The notes under the pieces were generated by a model. The model searched no databases and had not been told where the DNA came from. It worked only from the letters and a program-made list of their open reading frames with translations. A stretch of 64,000 nucleotides of DNA from Argopecten irradians. Lineage: Eukaryota; Mollusca; Bivalvia; Pectinida; Pectinidae. Made by a program: the position numbers and the translations under genes. The stretch's first letter is position 1. Every line of letters begins with the position of its first letter. Below, piece by piece: positions 15,137 to 30,000 of this stretch. The stretch covers positions 24,907,351 to 24,971,350 of the forward strand of contig NC_091137.1 in NCBI RefSeq assembly GCF_041381155.1. The letters are read 5' to 3'.

Positions 15137-17036
15137 ATAAGAGACCTTTTGTGATTTAGATTTCCTTTTGGATTTCCTGATATCATCAGACATGACAATA
15201 GCAGTCTAGTAACAAATTGTTTATATCACTATCATGTCTAACTCGAAAAGAGCACATTAAACTCCTCACATTTAGTTATTACAATGGTGTATACAATTTG
15301 CACTCAAGCTTAAGTTGGACTGGTATACTGCTAAGTTCAGTGCAAATACAAATGTACATTGACAAGAGGAATCATCTTATGGCCTAAATCTATATCAATG
15401 TCAAATTATGTTGAATGCCTGAGTCGAGACGAAACATTTGCTTACGGGGTATTTCATTCTCTCTTTTCTCAATGTACATGTAAAGAATACAGCGTTTTTG
15501 GCTCTTTAAAAAAATAAATAGGACTTTATGATTTATTGTTGTATATGAACCTAAAGTTTTTTTTCGAAGAAAAAAACCAAAACAAATCAAATAAAACCCA
15601 GTAACTCTCTCAACTTCATGACTTCACTATCTGCTCCAACAGCAGATAATCTAGAAAATTAAAGATTCATTATCCCATTGCTGGACATCATACAATCAAA
15701 ACATCATCTACTTTTGATACATTTCATTCAATAATACCAGACCACATTTAAAATGAAAATCTCCTTATCTGAAAAACATAACTATTGGATTTGACAAAAG
15801 GAATGTTAAAAGCTTCCTTATAGAATACATCGTACTTCAAACATGAATGAAGCACAATAAGTTGAGACTTTTTTAACCTAAACAAATCAGATAGCTTTGC
15901 CGTAATTACATAAATCTTTCAGTAAAATTTTACAGAAAAGGCTAGTTGAATGAAATAATGAAATATAATAGCTACCATAAAAGGAGTATGAAAATATTAT
16001 ATAGCTGCAATAGCTGAAATTGGAAGAAAAATACTAAATCCTTATTAATGATATGACTATAAATCCTAAAGCAAATTAAATTTGTACCTAGAATTCAATC
16101 AATTAAAATACTGTTGAGTCTTAGTATGGATCAAACATTGAGCATGCTATTTTACTGGAATCAATCAGATTAAAATCAGACTTGTAAATCCGCATAGCTA
16201 CAATATATATTTGCTCAAATACAAGATCTAACAACTCTCTGTTTGGTTTCACCTCAGATTGACCCCAATGGTTCGCAAAACATCAGCGTAGCATATGGAA
16301 TCTTCAATGTTGTCAATTCGTTCTCTCATAAGCATAAATGGTTTATAAAACATCCCAAAATGTTCCAATTCTAGGCCATGGATCATGCTGAAGTGACCCC
16401 AAACCGAAAGTTTTTTTATCTAGTATTGGAGCGTTTTGTAGACCATTGTAATGGAGCAGAATTACAATTTTCACTAGATTGACTGGAACCATAAAAAGTT
16501 TCAAATTAACTTGTCTTAGTTAGGTTATATTTTTAGGTACCAAGGTTTAAATATAGAGAAATAAGGAATACGGTCACATTTAAAATACTTTACACTTCAC
16601 AGGTAAGAACTGACCAACTTACAATATTCTGCATGCATACATGATCACATAGCTTTATATCACAATATTCTAACAATGTACAGTACATGAAATTATTAAA
16701 CTTTTAACATCAACTAGTTTAAAACAGACTTTTCTGAAGGAACCTGAAATCAGTGAGATAGTGGCTTCTGAGACAGTTGGTAACATCGCTACATTTCTGA
16801 TAAAGGATGAAATCATTACCATGTAATTTTCATTCAATAGTCTGTCTTAACTAATAGAGCTATCTACTCTTGTGATTTCTGGATTTCTCTGAATCACAAC
16901 ATCTTGGAGAAATTTCGAGCAATCTTGGAAAATTATATTAAAAATTTGTCAGAATTTTAAAAGGTGTTGTGATTACTGTATAATAGTTTCATATTTTGTA
17001 TATTAAATATGTCAATTTCTAATCTGATTTTTCATA

Positions 17037-17155
17037 CTACAGTTATCTTCCCTTGCAGATATTGGTAGTGGCATTTTGTGATTGCACGTTTTTCAGAAAA
17101 AACGACTTCACTATCATTACAACCCCCAAAAGACAGATAACTCCACAAGAGGGTA
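17037..17155. mobile_element. MITE family A, diverged copy 3
   Basis: The left side reads CTACAGTTATCTTCCCTTGC then AGATATTGGTAGTGGCATTT; the right side is CCAAAAGACAGATAACTCCA. Only the arm motifs are retained. Confidence 0.4.
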
Positions 17156-18038
17156 TAAATCTTTAAAAAAAGTGATTTGGAAGATACAAGATCGAGATGG
17201 GGAGAACAGAAGACATGATAAATAAGTAACTTACATATGTAATAGTGAGGACAAACCACATCTTTTGAGTTTTATTTCAACATTGATCAGAAAAACATGT
17301 CTATCTGTTTTTACTATTGCGTATGTTACAGCAGGAATATCTATTAAAAATCACACAGGGACGGAACTTAGTGTAGCCTCAAAAATACACAATAAATTGC
17401 ATCATCATGAACACTAAGGCAAATTTCAATAAAATACCACTTTGGGATAAAACATGAATAATTGAACATTGATCTCCAAAACAATTACCAAGGTTAGTTT
17501 TAATACATGCCCTGATCATCTTCGTTTTTTTGGGGCTTAATAGAGATATTATTTTGTTTTCGTATATCTTAATCCATACAATACATGACATTTTTAAAAA
17601 TATCACGAATCTGTTCTAAACAGAGCTATTCATTTGAAATCTATTCCCAACAGGAAGATTGCCAAAAATAAACCACAAATTTGTTTGAATTCTTTTCATG
17701 CCCTATCAAAAGCAATGCTTACGCCAAGATATTTATGGTTTTGAATGGCAAAGAAAAGAAAGAGAAAGCCATAAATCTCTACTCAGTGCCTGTCAACTTC
17801 TCCAGATAGACTTCAAACTCTCCATCTAGTGGTGAAGAGCTAGGGGGTTGATATCAGATACCTCTTGGCTAATGAAGTGATCGAAATTAGAGGGTGACAT
17901 ACTTCAGCATCTGTTTCAATAACACCTCTGATAAGAAAAACTTCTTAAAGCTTCCTGTTGGGAAAAGATTTTCCAGAACAGCCTTAATACCAATAATACT
18001 AACGACAATAAAGAATTTGATGATATTTGTGTAACGTG

Positions 18039-21000
18039 CTAAGAAGAACTCTCCACCACTGGAGGTTCAGAACTAGATTCAGTTGGGGCGTCCTTTAAGG
18101 TGTCTGACGGATCCTTAGATTCTGGTGTGCTATTTGTGGCGTCTCCACCATTTGTCATAGACTCACTCACGTCTTCTGTATCTGAAAGCAGAAAAAGTTA
18201 AAATCATCTATAAATATTTCAAGACATATTCAAGGAATATTTAAAGTCAATATGATAAAAGTTCATCAATCATTTTTGTTAAAGCGTTATCAACTTGTAC
18301 AATACACTGGTCATATAGTTAACATACAACCTCTACATTATCTAATTCAAGGTCTAACTATGGTCAGGTTCTGGAAGTAAGTGTTGTACAATACACTGGT
18401 CATATAGTTAACATACAACCTCTACATTATCTAATTCAAGGTCTAACTATGGCCAGGTTCTGGAAGTAAGTGTTGTACAATACACTGGTCATATAGTTAA
18501 CATACAACCTCTACATTATCTAATTCAAGGTCTAACTATGGCCAGGTTCTGGAAGTAAGTGTTGTACAATACACTGGTCATATAGTTAACATACAACCTC
18601 TACATTATCTAATTCAAGGTCTAACTATGGCCAGGTTCTGGAAGTAAGTGTTGTACAATACACTGGTCATATAGTTAACATACAACCTCTACATTATCTA
18701 ATTCAAGGTCTAACTATGGCCAGGTTCTGGAAGTAAGTGTTGTACAATACACTGGTCATATAGTTAACATACAACCTCTACATTATCTAATTCAAGGTCT
18801 AACTATGGTCAGGTTCTGGAAGTAAGTGTTGTACAATACACTGGTCATATAGTTAACATACAACCTCTACATTATCTAATTCAAGGTCTAACTATGGCCA
18901 GGTTCTGGAAGTAAGTGTTGTACAATACACTGGTCATATAGTTAACATACAACCTCTACATTATCTAATTCAAGGTCTAACTATGGCCAGGTTCTGGAAG
19001 TAAGTGTTGTACAATACACTGGTCATATAGTTAACATACAACCTCTACATTATCTAATTCAAGGTCTAACTATGGTCAGGTTCTGAGAGCAAGTGTTGTA
19101 CAATACACTGGTCATATAGTTAACATACAACCTCTACATTATCTAATTCAAGGTCTAACTATGGTCAGGTTCTGAGAGCAAGTGTTGTACAATACACTGG
19201 TCATATAGTTAACATACAACCTCTACATTATCTAATTCAAGGTCTAACTATGGCCAGGTTCTGAAGCAAGTGTTGTACAATACACTGGTGTTAACATACA
19301 ACCTCTACATTATCTAATTCAAGGTCTAACTATGGCCAGGTTCTGGAAGTAAGTGTTGTACAATACACTGGTCATATTGTTAACATACAACCTCTACATT
19401 ATCTAATTCAAGGTCTTACTATGGCCAGGTTCTGGAAGTAAGTGTTGTACAATACACTGGTCATATAGTTAACATACAACCTCTACATTATCTAATTCAA
19501 GGTCTAACTATGGCCAGGTTCTGGAAGTAAGTGTTGTACAATACACTATCATATAGTTAACTACAACCTCTACATTATCTAATTCAAGGTCTTTCTATGG
19601 TTAGGTTCTGGAAGTAAGTGTTGTACAATACACTGGTCATATAGTTAACATACAACCTCTACATTATCTAATTCAGGTCTAACTATGGTCAGGTTCTGGA
19701 AGTAAGTGTTGTACAATACACTAGTCATATAGTTAACATACAACCTCTACATTATCTAATTCAAGGTCTAACTATGGTCAGGTTCTGGAAGTAAGTGTTG
19801 TACAATACACTGGTCATATAGTTAACATACAACCTCTACATTATCTAATTCAAGGTCTAACTATGGTCAGGTTCTGGAAGTAAGTGTTGTACAATACACT
19901 GGTCATATAGTTAACATACAACCTCTACATTATCTTATTCAGGTCTAACTATGGCCAGGTTCTGGAAGTAAGTGTTGTACAATACACTGGTCATATAGTT
20001 AACATACAACCTCTACATTGTCTAATTCAAGGTCTTACTATGGCCAGGTTCTGGAAGTAAGTGTTGTACAATACACTGGTCATATAGTTAACATACAACC
20101 TCTACATTGTCTAATTCAAGGTCTAACTATGGCCAGGTTCTGGAAGTAAGTGTTGTACAATACACTGGTCATATAGTTAACATATAACTCTACATTATCT
20201 AATTCAAGGTCTAACTATGGCCAGGTTCTGGAAGTAAGTGTTGTACAATACACTGGTCATATAGTTAACATACAACCTCTACATTATCTAATTCAAGGTC
20301 TAACTATGGCCAGGTTCTGGAAGTAAGTGTTGTACAATACACTGGTCATATAGTTAACATACAACCTCTACATTATCTAATTCAAGGTCTAACTATGGCC
20401 AGGTTCTGGAAGTAAGTGTTGTACAATACACTGGTCATATAGTTAACATACAACCTCTACATTATCTAATTCAAGAAGGTCTAACTATGGCCAGGTTCTG
20501 GAAGTAAGTGTTGTACAATACACTGGTCATATAGTTAACATACAACCTCTACATTATCTAATTCAAGGTCTAACTATGGTCAGGTTCTGGAAGTAAGTGT
20601 TGTACAATACACTGGTCATATAGTTAACATACAACCTCTACATTATCTTATTCAGGTCTAACTATGGCCAGGTTCTGGAAGTAAGTGTTGTACAATACAC
20701 TGGTCATATAGTTAACATACAACCTCTACATTATCTAATTCAAGGTCTAACTATGGCCAGGTTCTGGAAGTAAGTGTTGTACAATACACTGGTCATATAG
20801 TTAACATACAACCTCTACATTATCTAATTCAAGGTCTAACTATGGTCAGGTTCTGAGAGTAAGTGTTGTACAATACACTGGTCATATAGTTAACATACAA
20901 CCTCTACATTATCTAATTCAAGGTCTAACTATGGTCAGGTTCTGGAAGTAAGTGTTGTACAATACACTGGTCATATAGTTAACATACAACCTCTACATTA

Positions 21001-24000
21001 TCTAATTCAAGGTCTAACTATGGCCAGGTTCTGGAAGCAAGTGTTGTACAATACACTGGTCATATAGTTAACATACAACCTCTACATTATCTTATTCAAG
21101 GTCTAACTATGGTCAGGTTCTGAGAGCAAGTGTTGTACAATACACTGGTCATATTGTTAACATACAACCTCTACATTATCTAATTCAAGGTCTTAGTATG
21201 GCCAGGTTCTGAGAGCAAGTGTTGTACAATACACTGGTCATATAGTTAACATACAACCTCTACATTATCTTATTCAAGGTCTAACTATGGTCAGGTTCTG
21301 AGAGCAAGTGTTGTACAATACACTGGTCATATTGTTAACATACAACCTCTACATTATCTAATTCAAGGTCTTAGTATGGCCAGGTTCTGAGAGCAAGTGT
21401 TGTACAATACACTGGTCATATAGTTAACATACAACCTCTACATTATCTAATTCAAGGTCTAACTATGGCCAGGTTCTGGAAGTAAGTGTTGTACAATACA
21501 CTGGTCATATTGTTAACATACAACCTCTACATTATCTAATTCAAGGTCTTAGTATGGCCAGGTTCTGAGAGCAAGTGTTGTACAATACACTGGTCATATA
21601 GTTAACATACAACCTCTACATTATCTAATTCAAGGTCTAACTATGGCCAGGTTCTGGAAGTAAGTGTTGTACAATACACTGGTCATATAGTTAACATACA
21701 ACCTCTACATTATCTTATTCAAGGTCTAACTATGGTCAGGTTCTGAGAGCAAGTGTTGTACAATACACTGGTCATATTGTTAACATACAACCTCTACATT
21801 ATCTAATTCAAGGTAGGTCTTACTATGGCCAGGTTCTGAGAGCAAGTGTTGTACAATACACTGGTCATATAGTTAACATACAACCTCTACATTATCTAAT
21901 TCTAGGTCTAACTATGGCCAGGTTCTGGAAGTAAGTGTTGTACAATACACTGGTCATATTGTTAACATACAACCTCTACATTATCTAATTCAAGGTCTTA
22001 CTATGGTCAGGTTCTGGAAGTAAGTGTTGTACAATACACTGGTCATATAGTTAACATACAACCTCTACATTATCTAATTCAGGTCTAACTATGGCCAGGT
22101 TCTGGAAGTAAGTGTTGTACAATACACTAATCATATAGTTAACTTACAACCTCTACATTATCTAATTCAAGGTCTTTCTATGGTTAGGTTCTGGAAGTAA
22201 GTGTTGTACAATACACTGGTCATATAGTTAACATACAACCTCTACATTATCTAATTCAGGTCTAACTATGGTCAGGTTCTGGAAGTAAGTGTTGTACAAT
22301 ACACTAGTCATATAGTTAACATACAACCTCTACATTATCTAATTCAAGGTCTAACTATGGTCAGGTTCTGGAAGTAAGTGTTGTACAATACACTGGTCAT
22401 ATAGTTAACATACAACCTCTACATTATCTAATTCAGGTCTAACTATGGTCAGGTTCTGGAAGTAAGTGTTGTACAATACACTGGTCATATAGTTAACATA
22501 CAACCTCTACATTATCTTATTCAGGTCTAACTATGGCCAGGTTCTGGAAGTAAGTGTTGTACAATACACTGGTCATATAGTTAACATACAACCTCTACAT
22601 TATCTAATTCAAGGTCTTACTATGGCCAGGTTCTGGAAGTAAGTGTTGTACAATACACTGGTCATATAGTTAACATACAACCTCTACATTATCTAATTCA
22701 AGGTCTAACTATGGCCAGGTTCTGGAAGTAAGTGTTGTACAATACACTGGTCATATAGTTAACATATAACTTCTACATTATCTAATTCAAGGTCTAACTA
22801 TGGTCAGGTTCTGGAAGTAAGTGTTGTACAATTCACTGATCATATAGTTAACATACAACCTCTACATTATCTAATTCAGGTCTAACTATGGTCAGGTTCT
22901 GGAAGTAAGTGTTGCACAATACACTGGTCATATAGTTAACATACAACCTCTACATTATCTAATTCAAGTTCTAACTATGGCCAGGTTCTGGAAGTAAGTG
23001 TTGTACAATACACTGGTCATATAGTTAACATACAACCTCTACATTATCTAATTCAAGGTCTAACTATGTTCAAGTTCTGGAAGTAAGTGTTGTACAATAC
23101 ACTGGTCATATAGTTAACATACAACCTCTACATTATCTAATTCAAGGTCTAACTATGGTCAGGTTCTGGAAGTAAGTGTTGTACAATACACTGGTCATAT
23201 AGTTAACATACAACCTCTACATTATCTAACTCAAGGTCTAACTATGGCCAGGTTCTGGAAGTAAGTGTTGTACAATACACTGGTCATATAGTTAACATAC
23301 AACCTCTACATTATCTAATTCAAGGTCTAACTATGGCCAGGTTCTGAGAGCAAGTGTTTTACAATACACTGGCCATATAGTTAACATACAACCTCTACAT
23401 TATCTTATTCAGGTCTAACTATGGCCAGGTTCTGGAAGCAAGTGTTGCAGTAACTTGATCTCCTACAACATAATACATTATGTAGTTGTTTAATGTTGTT
23501 GAAAGGACCCAAATTCAATATCAAATTTATCATTTAAAAAAAAATTCTTTGAACTAATCCTTACCACCATTTTGAATTTTAGCCTCTGCTAATTTCTCCT
23601 GAAGTTCTTGTTCTTCTTTTTCTTTTTTCTCTTTTTCCTCTTCCTCCTTTTTTAACTTTTGCATGACTACAAATTCCTCTGCAATCACAGTTTTATGGCC
23701 TTGGTCATTTAGCAGTGAATGAAGTACATGTGCACAATAAATATTTTATATATTACTTCTTATGCTGCAGTCAAAGATACTATTATTGGGTCACAGTGAC
23801 CTAATTTTTCAAAGAATACACTGTGTTACCTAGAAGGTTACAATATTTTCTGGATTATATGCTGCACTTAAATGTAAGATAGAAAGGTTTTTTTTTACGT
23901 TTTACTTTTTTTTCCCCAATTTTTACTGCACCTTTTGATCTTTGATTTTTACAAGAATGAAAAAGATATACTATATATTTTGTCCAAGGAACATGAAAAC

Positions 24001-27000
24001 TGAATCTTGTTAACAATATCTGCCTTCAACAAACACTAACCTGCCATTTTACTGCACATCTTTTTATGTGTGGGCCAGTGTAACTTCTGACAGCGACCGT
24101 CACAATACCTCACCTGAAAAACGAAAAGATAATGACACATACTCATATATATATATATAGTAAAGTGTTTTTGTAAAGTAGATGGACAGATTTTTTTGCA
24201 AACTCATACAAATAGAAGAATAGTACATATTTTGTACTTGATTATTGATATCATGGTTTATGTTAATCATTGAAAACATTTTCTGATGTTGTTGAGAACT
24301 TTTTTGTCATACACTCTAATAAAACATACAATGTGTGAATATGGATGCTTATATATGATGGTTCAGATCCATGAAACCACCAACATACCATAGCGGTAAA
24401 TGTCGCATGAAATGTAAGACATTTTGAAGGAACCGCCATAGTCAATACCATGTTTCAAACTTTCGGGTACTATTGGAAAACCGAGTTGCATCACGTGACC
24501 GACATCGACGATACCCTTATAGATCGGAACCTCCCGAGCCGTATCACGTGGTCAATATTTGCAATACCCATACAGATCGGTATAGATCGGAACAGTTCAG
24601 ATACTTCCGAGCTATTTTAAAAGTGTACACGTTAAAAATCAATATTTTAAGTTAATTGTTCAATAACTTTGCGAACATGAACTTTACAAAATTTGGTAAA
24701 TTTCAAAAGTTTAAAACTTATAGAGGCAGAGAATATAGGTAGAACACTTTAAATACTTTTTCTATGCCAAAAATACAACAAGTCACAGACCATACAACTA
24801 TTTTTATTAATCAACTGGATTGTAAATAAAACAGTTCCAGAGAAAATCTATTAAAGTTTTGAGAGGAAATCTTACCATTTTACAAGCAGAACACTTCTTT
24901 TCTGCCCCCATTTCCCCACATGTTCCACAATTATCTTCAGTGTCAAATGTCATACGGTATCCATTGATTCCTTGTGACAGTACAGATAGACCAGTTGGGT
25001 TATCTCCCTGTCAACAATAAAAAAATCATATTTAGGTTATCTTGAAGGTCCTATTAAGGATGTACACCTCTGAGAAGTCAAAATTTTCTTGTATTAAACT
25101 TTTTTTCTTGTATAGATTTTTGGAAATAGGAGTTCATACCATACAAGAAAATGGAAGAAAAACATATGTCGGTGCGCTTGTTTTTGAGCCATTGGCACTC
25201 AAAGATACAAGGTTGACAAAATCTAAGATTTTTTGGGATTTTTGTCGTTTTGACCATATACACAAGAGTTTAAAGCCATAATTTCCTAATGAGATGTTTG
25301 ATATGTATGGAAGTTTGAAGAATTTATTTTCCTGTAGTCTTCTTTAAAAAGATACACGTTTTGTTTAATAAGACTCATATTTTTTCTCAGAATAACAACA
25401 TATGCTACCCCTACCCCTTCATTTTGAGCTACAAAATACACCATTTTCAGCCATTTTTGCCAAATTTAACCCTTTATAGAAACAGTTGTGGTATTAAACT
25501 TTTGTTAATATTTTACATATCAACAGGGAATGGGTTGTTCTTTCTAAACTATGCAGAAAAATGGGGGGTCAGTTTGCTTACTTTTTTGCCTCATTTGAAT
25601 ATGTGTTATTTTTCAGTATTTTAGAATAAAAAATAAAAGTGCTCAAATTACCATTAAATGTAAAAATAAAGTGACAAAAGCGTATCACTTCACGCAATAA
25701 TGCTCAAAATTTTAATAACCACGAACCTAGTAAAGATTAACAGCAAAAATTAGCTCGATACAGCTAAAAATGCTAGTGCAGTGATGATTTAAGTAAAAAC
25801 AATTTCAGTAAAAAATGGTTAAACTATGGCTCTACTCAATGAGGAAAAAGACACAATTTCAAAATGGCCGCCAAATGGGCCATTTCTTAAATTCCCTGTA
25901 TAAAAAAAATCTACTGAAAATAGAAATGCAATTTTTTGACAAAATTTGCATCTGGCAACTTGCTACAGATATTGATAAAATATATTTGAAAATCTCATAA
26001 CAACATTGATCTTTGTCGAAACGAGACTTCAACGGGACTGAAACCTCAGAAGAATACATCCTTAAAAGCTTTGAGAAATTCACAGCCTACAGTCTGACGA
26101 CGAGGTAGGTATCAAACTGACGACTGACAATACACCATTACATACCATTAAACTTCATAGTAAACCATTACATACCATTATACTTCATAGTACACAATTA
26201 CATACCATTATACTTCATAGTATGTATGTACTACAATAACAGAAGTGTCATCTGTTTTACAGAATCATTATGGAATGTAATACACAGTAAATCAAAATCT
26301 CATAATTAAGGCTAATTAATTATTAGTTTCTCAGGCCAATTTTTTTAAAATCTAATGAGGTAGGCAGGTGTTTTTTTATATATTTTTTATTCCCTACCAA
26401 AACAGCGAGGCAGGTACCTTTTTTTTTTTTTTTTTTTTACAAATGGCATGTTTAAAATAAAGATCTATTTGTAAGTTATATAATATGTTAGTAATAAAAG
26501 TGACCCCCATAGTCAGTTTGATTCTTTTTAAAAGCCCATCCATCTACTATCTACAGTGGACACTATATACAGTATACTAGTATATGTTCCTTCATGAAGT
26601 AGTTCAAAGCAAAACACATTTAATGAAAAACACCTTCAAAAAATCTTTTGAATATGGCAGTTTTTGTTATGGCTTCATTAACTTAACAAGAGATCCCAGA
26701 GGGATCTTGGTGCCCACCAAAGAATGATCTATGTCTGACAATGACAGAGGGATCTTTTCCCCTGCTTTTCAAACTTTTTCAAACACACTACATATAAAAT
26801 TTGAGACAGATCCGCTACAGTAACTTTCTAAGAAATAGTGGTAACAACTTCAACTCAATGAAATCTAAGATGGCGGCCAAGAGGTTGGCCATCTTATTTA
26901 CCGATCAGTCCCGAAAGCATTGATGCATCAGTCCTAAAAAGGTACTATGCACAACTAGGTTATCAAGGGGAAACCTATGCATGGAATTTGAGTAAAGATC

Positions 27001-30000
27001 CCTTCAGTACTTTCTGAGAAATAGCGATAACAAACTTTAATTTATCAATATACCAAGATGGGCCATCGTGCGTTCGGCCCATCTTTGTTTACCAGATCCG
27101 TCTCAAAATACAATATGCACAACTAGGATCCTAGGGGAACCTGTATATGAAAATTGAGAAAGATCCCTTCAGCACTTTTTGAGAAATAGCGGTAACAAAC
27201 TTTAACTATCAAAATCAAAGATGGCCACCTGTCGGCCATCTTGTTCACCGATCAGTCCCAAAATGCAATATGCACAACTAGGGTCCTAGGGGAACATGTA
27301 TATGAAATTTGAGAAAGATCCCTTCAGTACTTTTTGAGAAATAGCAAAATCCTGTCGGCCATCTTGTTCACCGATCAGTCCCAAAATGCAATATGCACAA
27401 CTAGGGTCCTAGGGGAACCTGTATATGAAATTTGAAAAAGATCCCTTCAGCACTTTTTGAGAAATAGCGGTAACAAACTTTAACTATCAAAATCCAAGAT
27501 GGCCGCCTGTCGGCCATCTTGTCCACCGATCGGTCCCAAAATGGCAAATATGCCCACAACTGGGGTCCTAGGGAACCTACAACTGAAATTTGAAAAAGAA
27601 TCCCCTTTTAGCAACTTTCTTAGAAAATTGCGGTAACAAGAATAGTAAACACTACGGACGGAACACGGACGAACCGAAACGAATCACACGGACGAAAGGT
27701 GGCGATTTTGAATAGCCCACCATCATATGATGGTGGGTCTAAAAAATACCAATATAAAACTGTTTTATAGAAATAATTAAATGAGATTAAACAAGGAAAG
27801 TTCCTTCTAAACACACTTTTCCGGAACTCATTCAAATTTCCCACTCGCCTACGTAGACCGGAAGTACATCATGGGCTTCATGCATCTCACTGCAGAGATT
27901 ATTTAAACGATGTTTTATGACTGTCTGTTTACATTACAACATCGGAAATATAGCCCAATATTACCTGTAATTTTTAACCCACTATCAACATGATTGAGTC
28001 GAGTTATTTCAATGAAAACACGAGCGAAAAATGTTTTGACAGAATCTTGAAATAACACCTGTTGACCGACATTAATTGTATTTAATATTTATCAAATAGC
28101 AGATCACTTCGAAGTTCGAAGACATTTCCCTTTGCACATTATTTTAATATATAAATTAGATTTAAGATTGTTTGATATTTTATAATTTTTGACGATTTAA
28201 TTATTATTTTCTCGATAATAATCCCGCAGAAAATCGGTAGCAAAATCAGTCCGCCATTGCGTTACGATTGTAAACAATCACACTTCAGTTGGCCGATTTT
28301 CCGTGAATTAAACCATTTTACCGTTCAACATGTATCTGGTACGTGATTTATTTTCATCTTTATTATATTTCGAGTACATATTATATCTTTTTAACACTTT
28401 TACCAAGATTATTTCGATGTATAACTTAGCTAATCTGGCGGCTAAATCGAAAGTAAAACTTCAGATCTTCCGGACTGGCAAAATCCGGAATTTTAATGCG
28501 CCTGTCAGCTTTTTATTTTTATTTATATTTGCGATAAAATAGGTGGTGCGGGCATAAAAATCACGTGCGGCGGGGCCTGAGAAACTAATAATTAAATTTT
28601 TTGGGCCTAAATAGAGTCATTTGCCTAATATAGATTCCAAATTGTAACAGTGTATTAATTTAGAGTAAAAAAAAAAAACAAGTTCTCACAATTTTGACAG
28701 GAGAGAGAGTTCGAACAAGCTGTTGTAACAGTTGAGAGTCTCCGTATGGGAACTCCCGCAGGGTCTGTCGGATCAATCTTTCCTGAGTCTCAGGAAAACC
28801 ATCAGAGTCACGCCCCTTCACCAATCTATAAGATGAAAACAGATTATGAAGATTCTATTGATTTATTGCTTTTGAGATAATTTTATTTTGTTTTCAGCTA
28901 GTTCTTATGACGATAGACTGCACATGATGTGTACAGTTTAACTGCAAACATTAAACATTTTACTGAAAATTTCCAATTTATCTACTCAATCTCTATACAA
29001 GAGATCCCAGAGGAATCTTGGTGCCCACCAAAAAATGACGTATGTCTGACAATCGAAAGAGAGATCTTTTCTCTGTTTTTCAAACTTTAACTACATATGA
29101 AATTTGAGAAAGTTCCTTTCAGTACTCACTGATAAATAGCAGTAACACGAAATGTTAATGGATGGATGCAAGGACTGACAGACCACGAACCACGGCCGAT
29201 AAGCAATTTGAATAGCTACCATCTGATGATGGTGGGCTAAAAATTTAGATGGTTTTACTGATGAGAAATAAATACAAGCGTTAGGGTATAAAATAACTTT
29301 TATATGACAACCTAACGTAATTTCTTGGAATTACATCAAACAACTTTAAGCAATCATTCCATATTACTAGATTATACTTAAATTTAAGACTGTCTAAATA
29401 GTCCAATTTTTCATTTTATGAAGAATTTGCTCAAGACAAGATATCAAAATGTAAGTGTAACTTTTTTACCTTTTGATCCAGTTGTCTAATGACTTATGTT
29501 CCTGGTAAGACTTGGAAGCATTTTTGATGATAACAGCCATGAAGTGAGTTTTCATCGCCATAGCATCGTTAGTGTCCCGTGCTTTCATATATTTCTCACT
29601 TAGGTGTTCCAACACCTTCACGACATTGGAGGATTTCTCTAAAACACAGGTGTAGTCTTGAACTATCATTGAAATCTGGAAAATATAACAATATTGTAAA
29701 CAGTTGCCAGGTACTGACTGTAAGTCGGTGTTTTTCCTCCAGGTAATCTGGGGTTTTCATCCACCATCTAAGCCTGGCAGGTCCTTAAACTAATCAAGCT
29801 AAATCCAGTGACAATAGACATACAGGCTTTAACAGTGATCTGACGCCTTAGCATGAGAAAGGAGTTCAATATGTTCTTTCACAATGTTGACTTTGGTAGC
29901 CGTCTTTGATATCAGATTGACCAGATGAAACCACCTCAGGATAACTGCAGACATGTTTTAGCTCAGTACAACTCTTACAACTGTGAAAAGTTTATGGATG

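Larger units (their letters stand above)
14260..18038. other. Region downstream of ANKMY2 stop, no protein gene seen
   Basis: About 3.8 kb of AT-rich sequence, part of which is presumably the ANKMY2 3' UTR. Minus-strand AATAAA (plus TTTATT) occurs at 17271-17276 and elsewhere, but none is decisive. It holds MITE family A copies at about 14970-15136 and, more diverged, 17037-17155. The frames of 60-75 codons here have no recognisable domain. Confidence 0.5.

Noticed and set aside
25042-26083. Short frames on both strands as transposase pieces
   Set aside because: They lie in the TTAA element but show no catalytic motif; the element appears non-coding.
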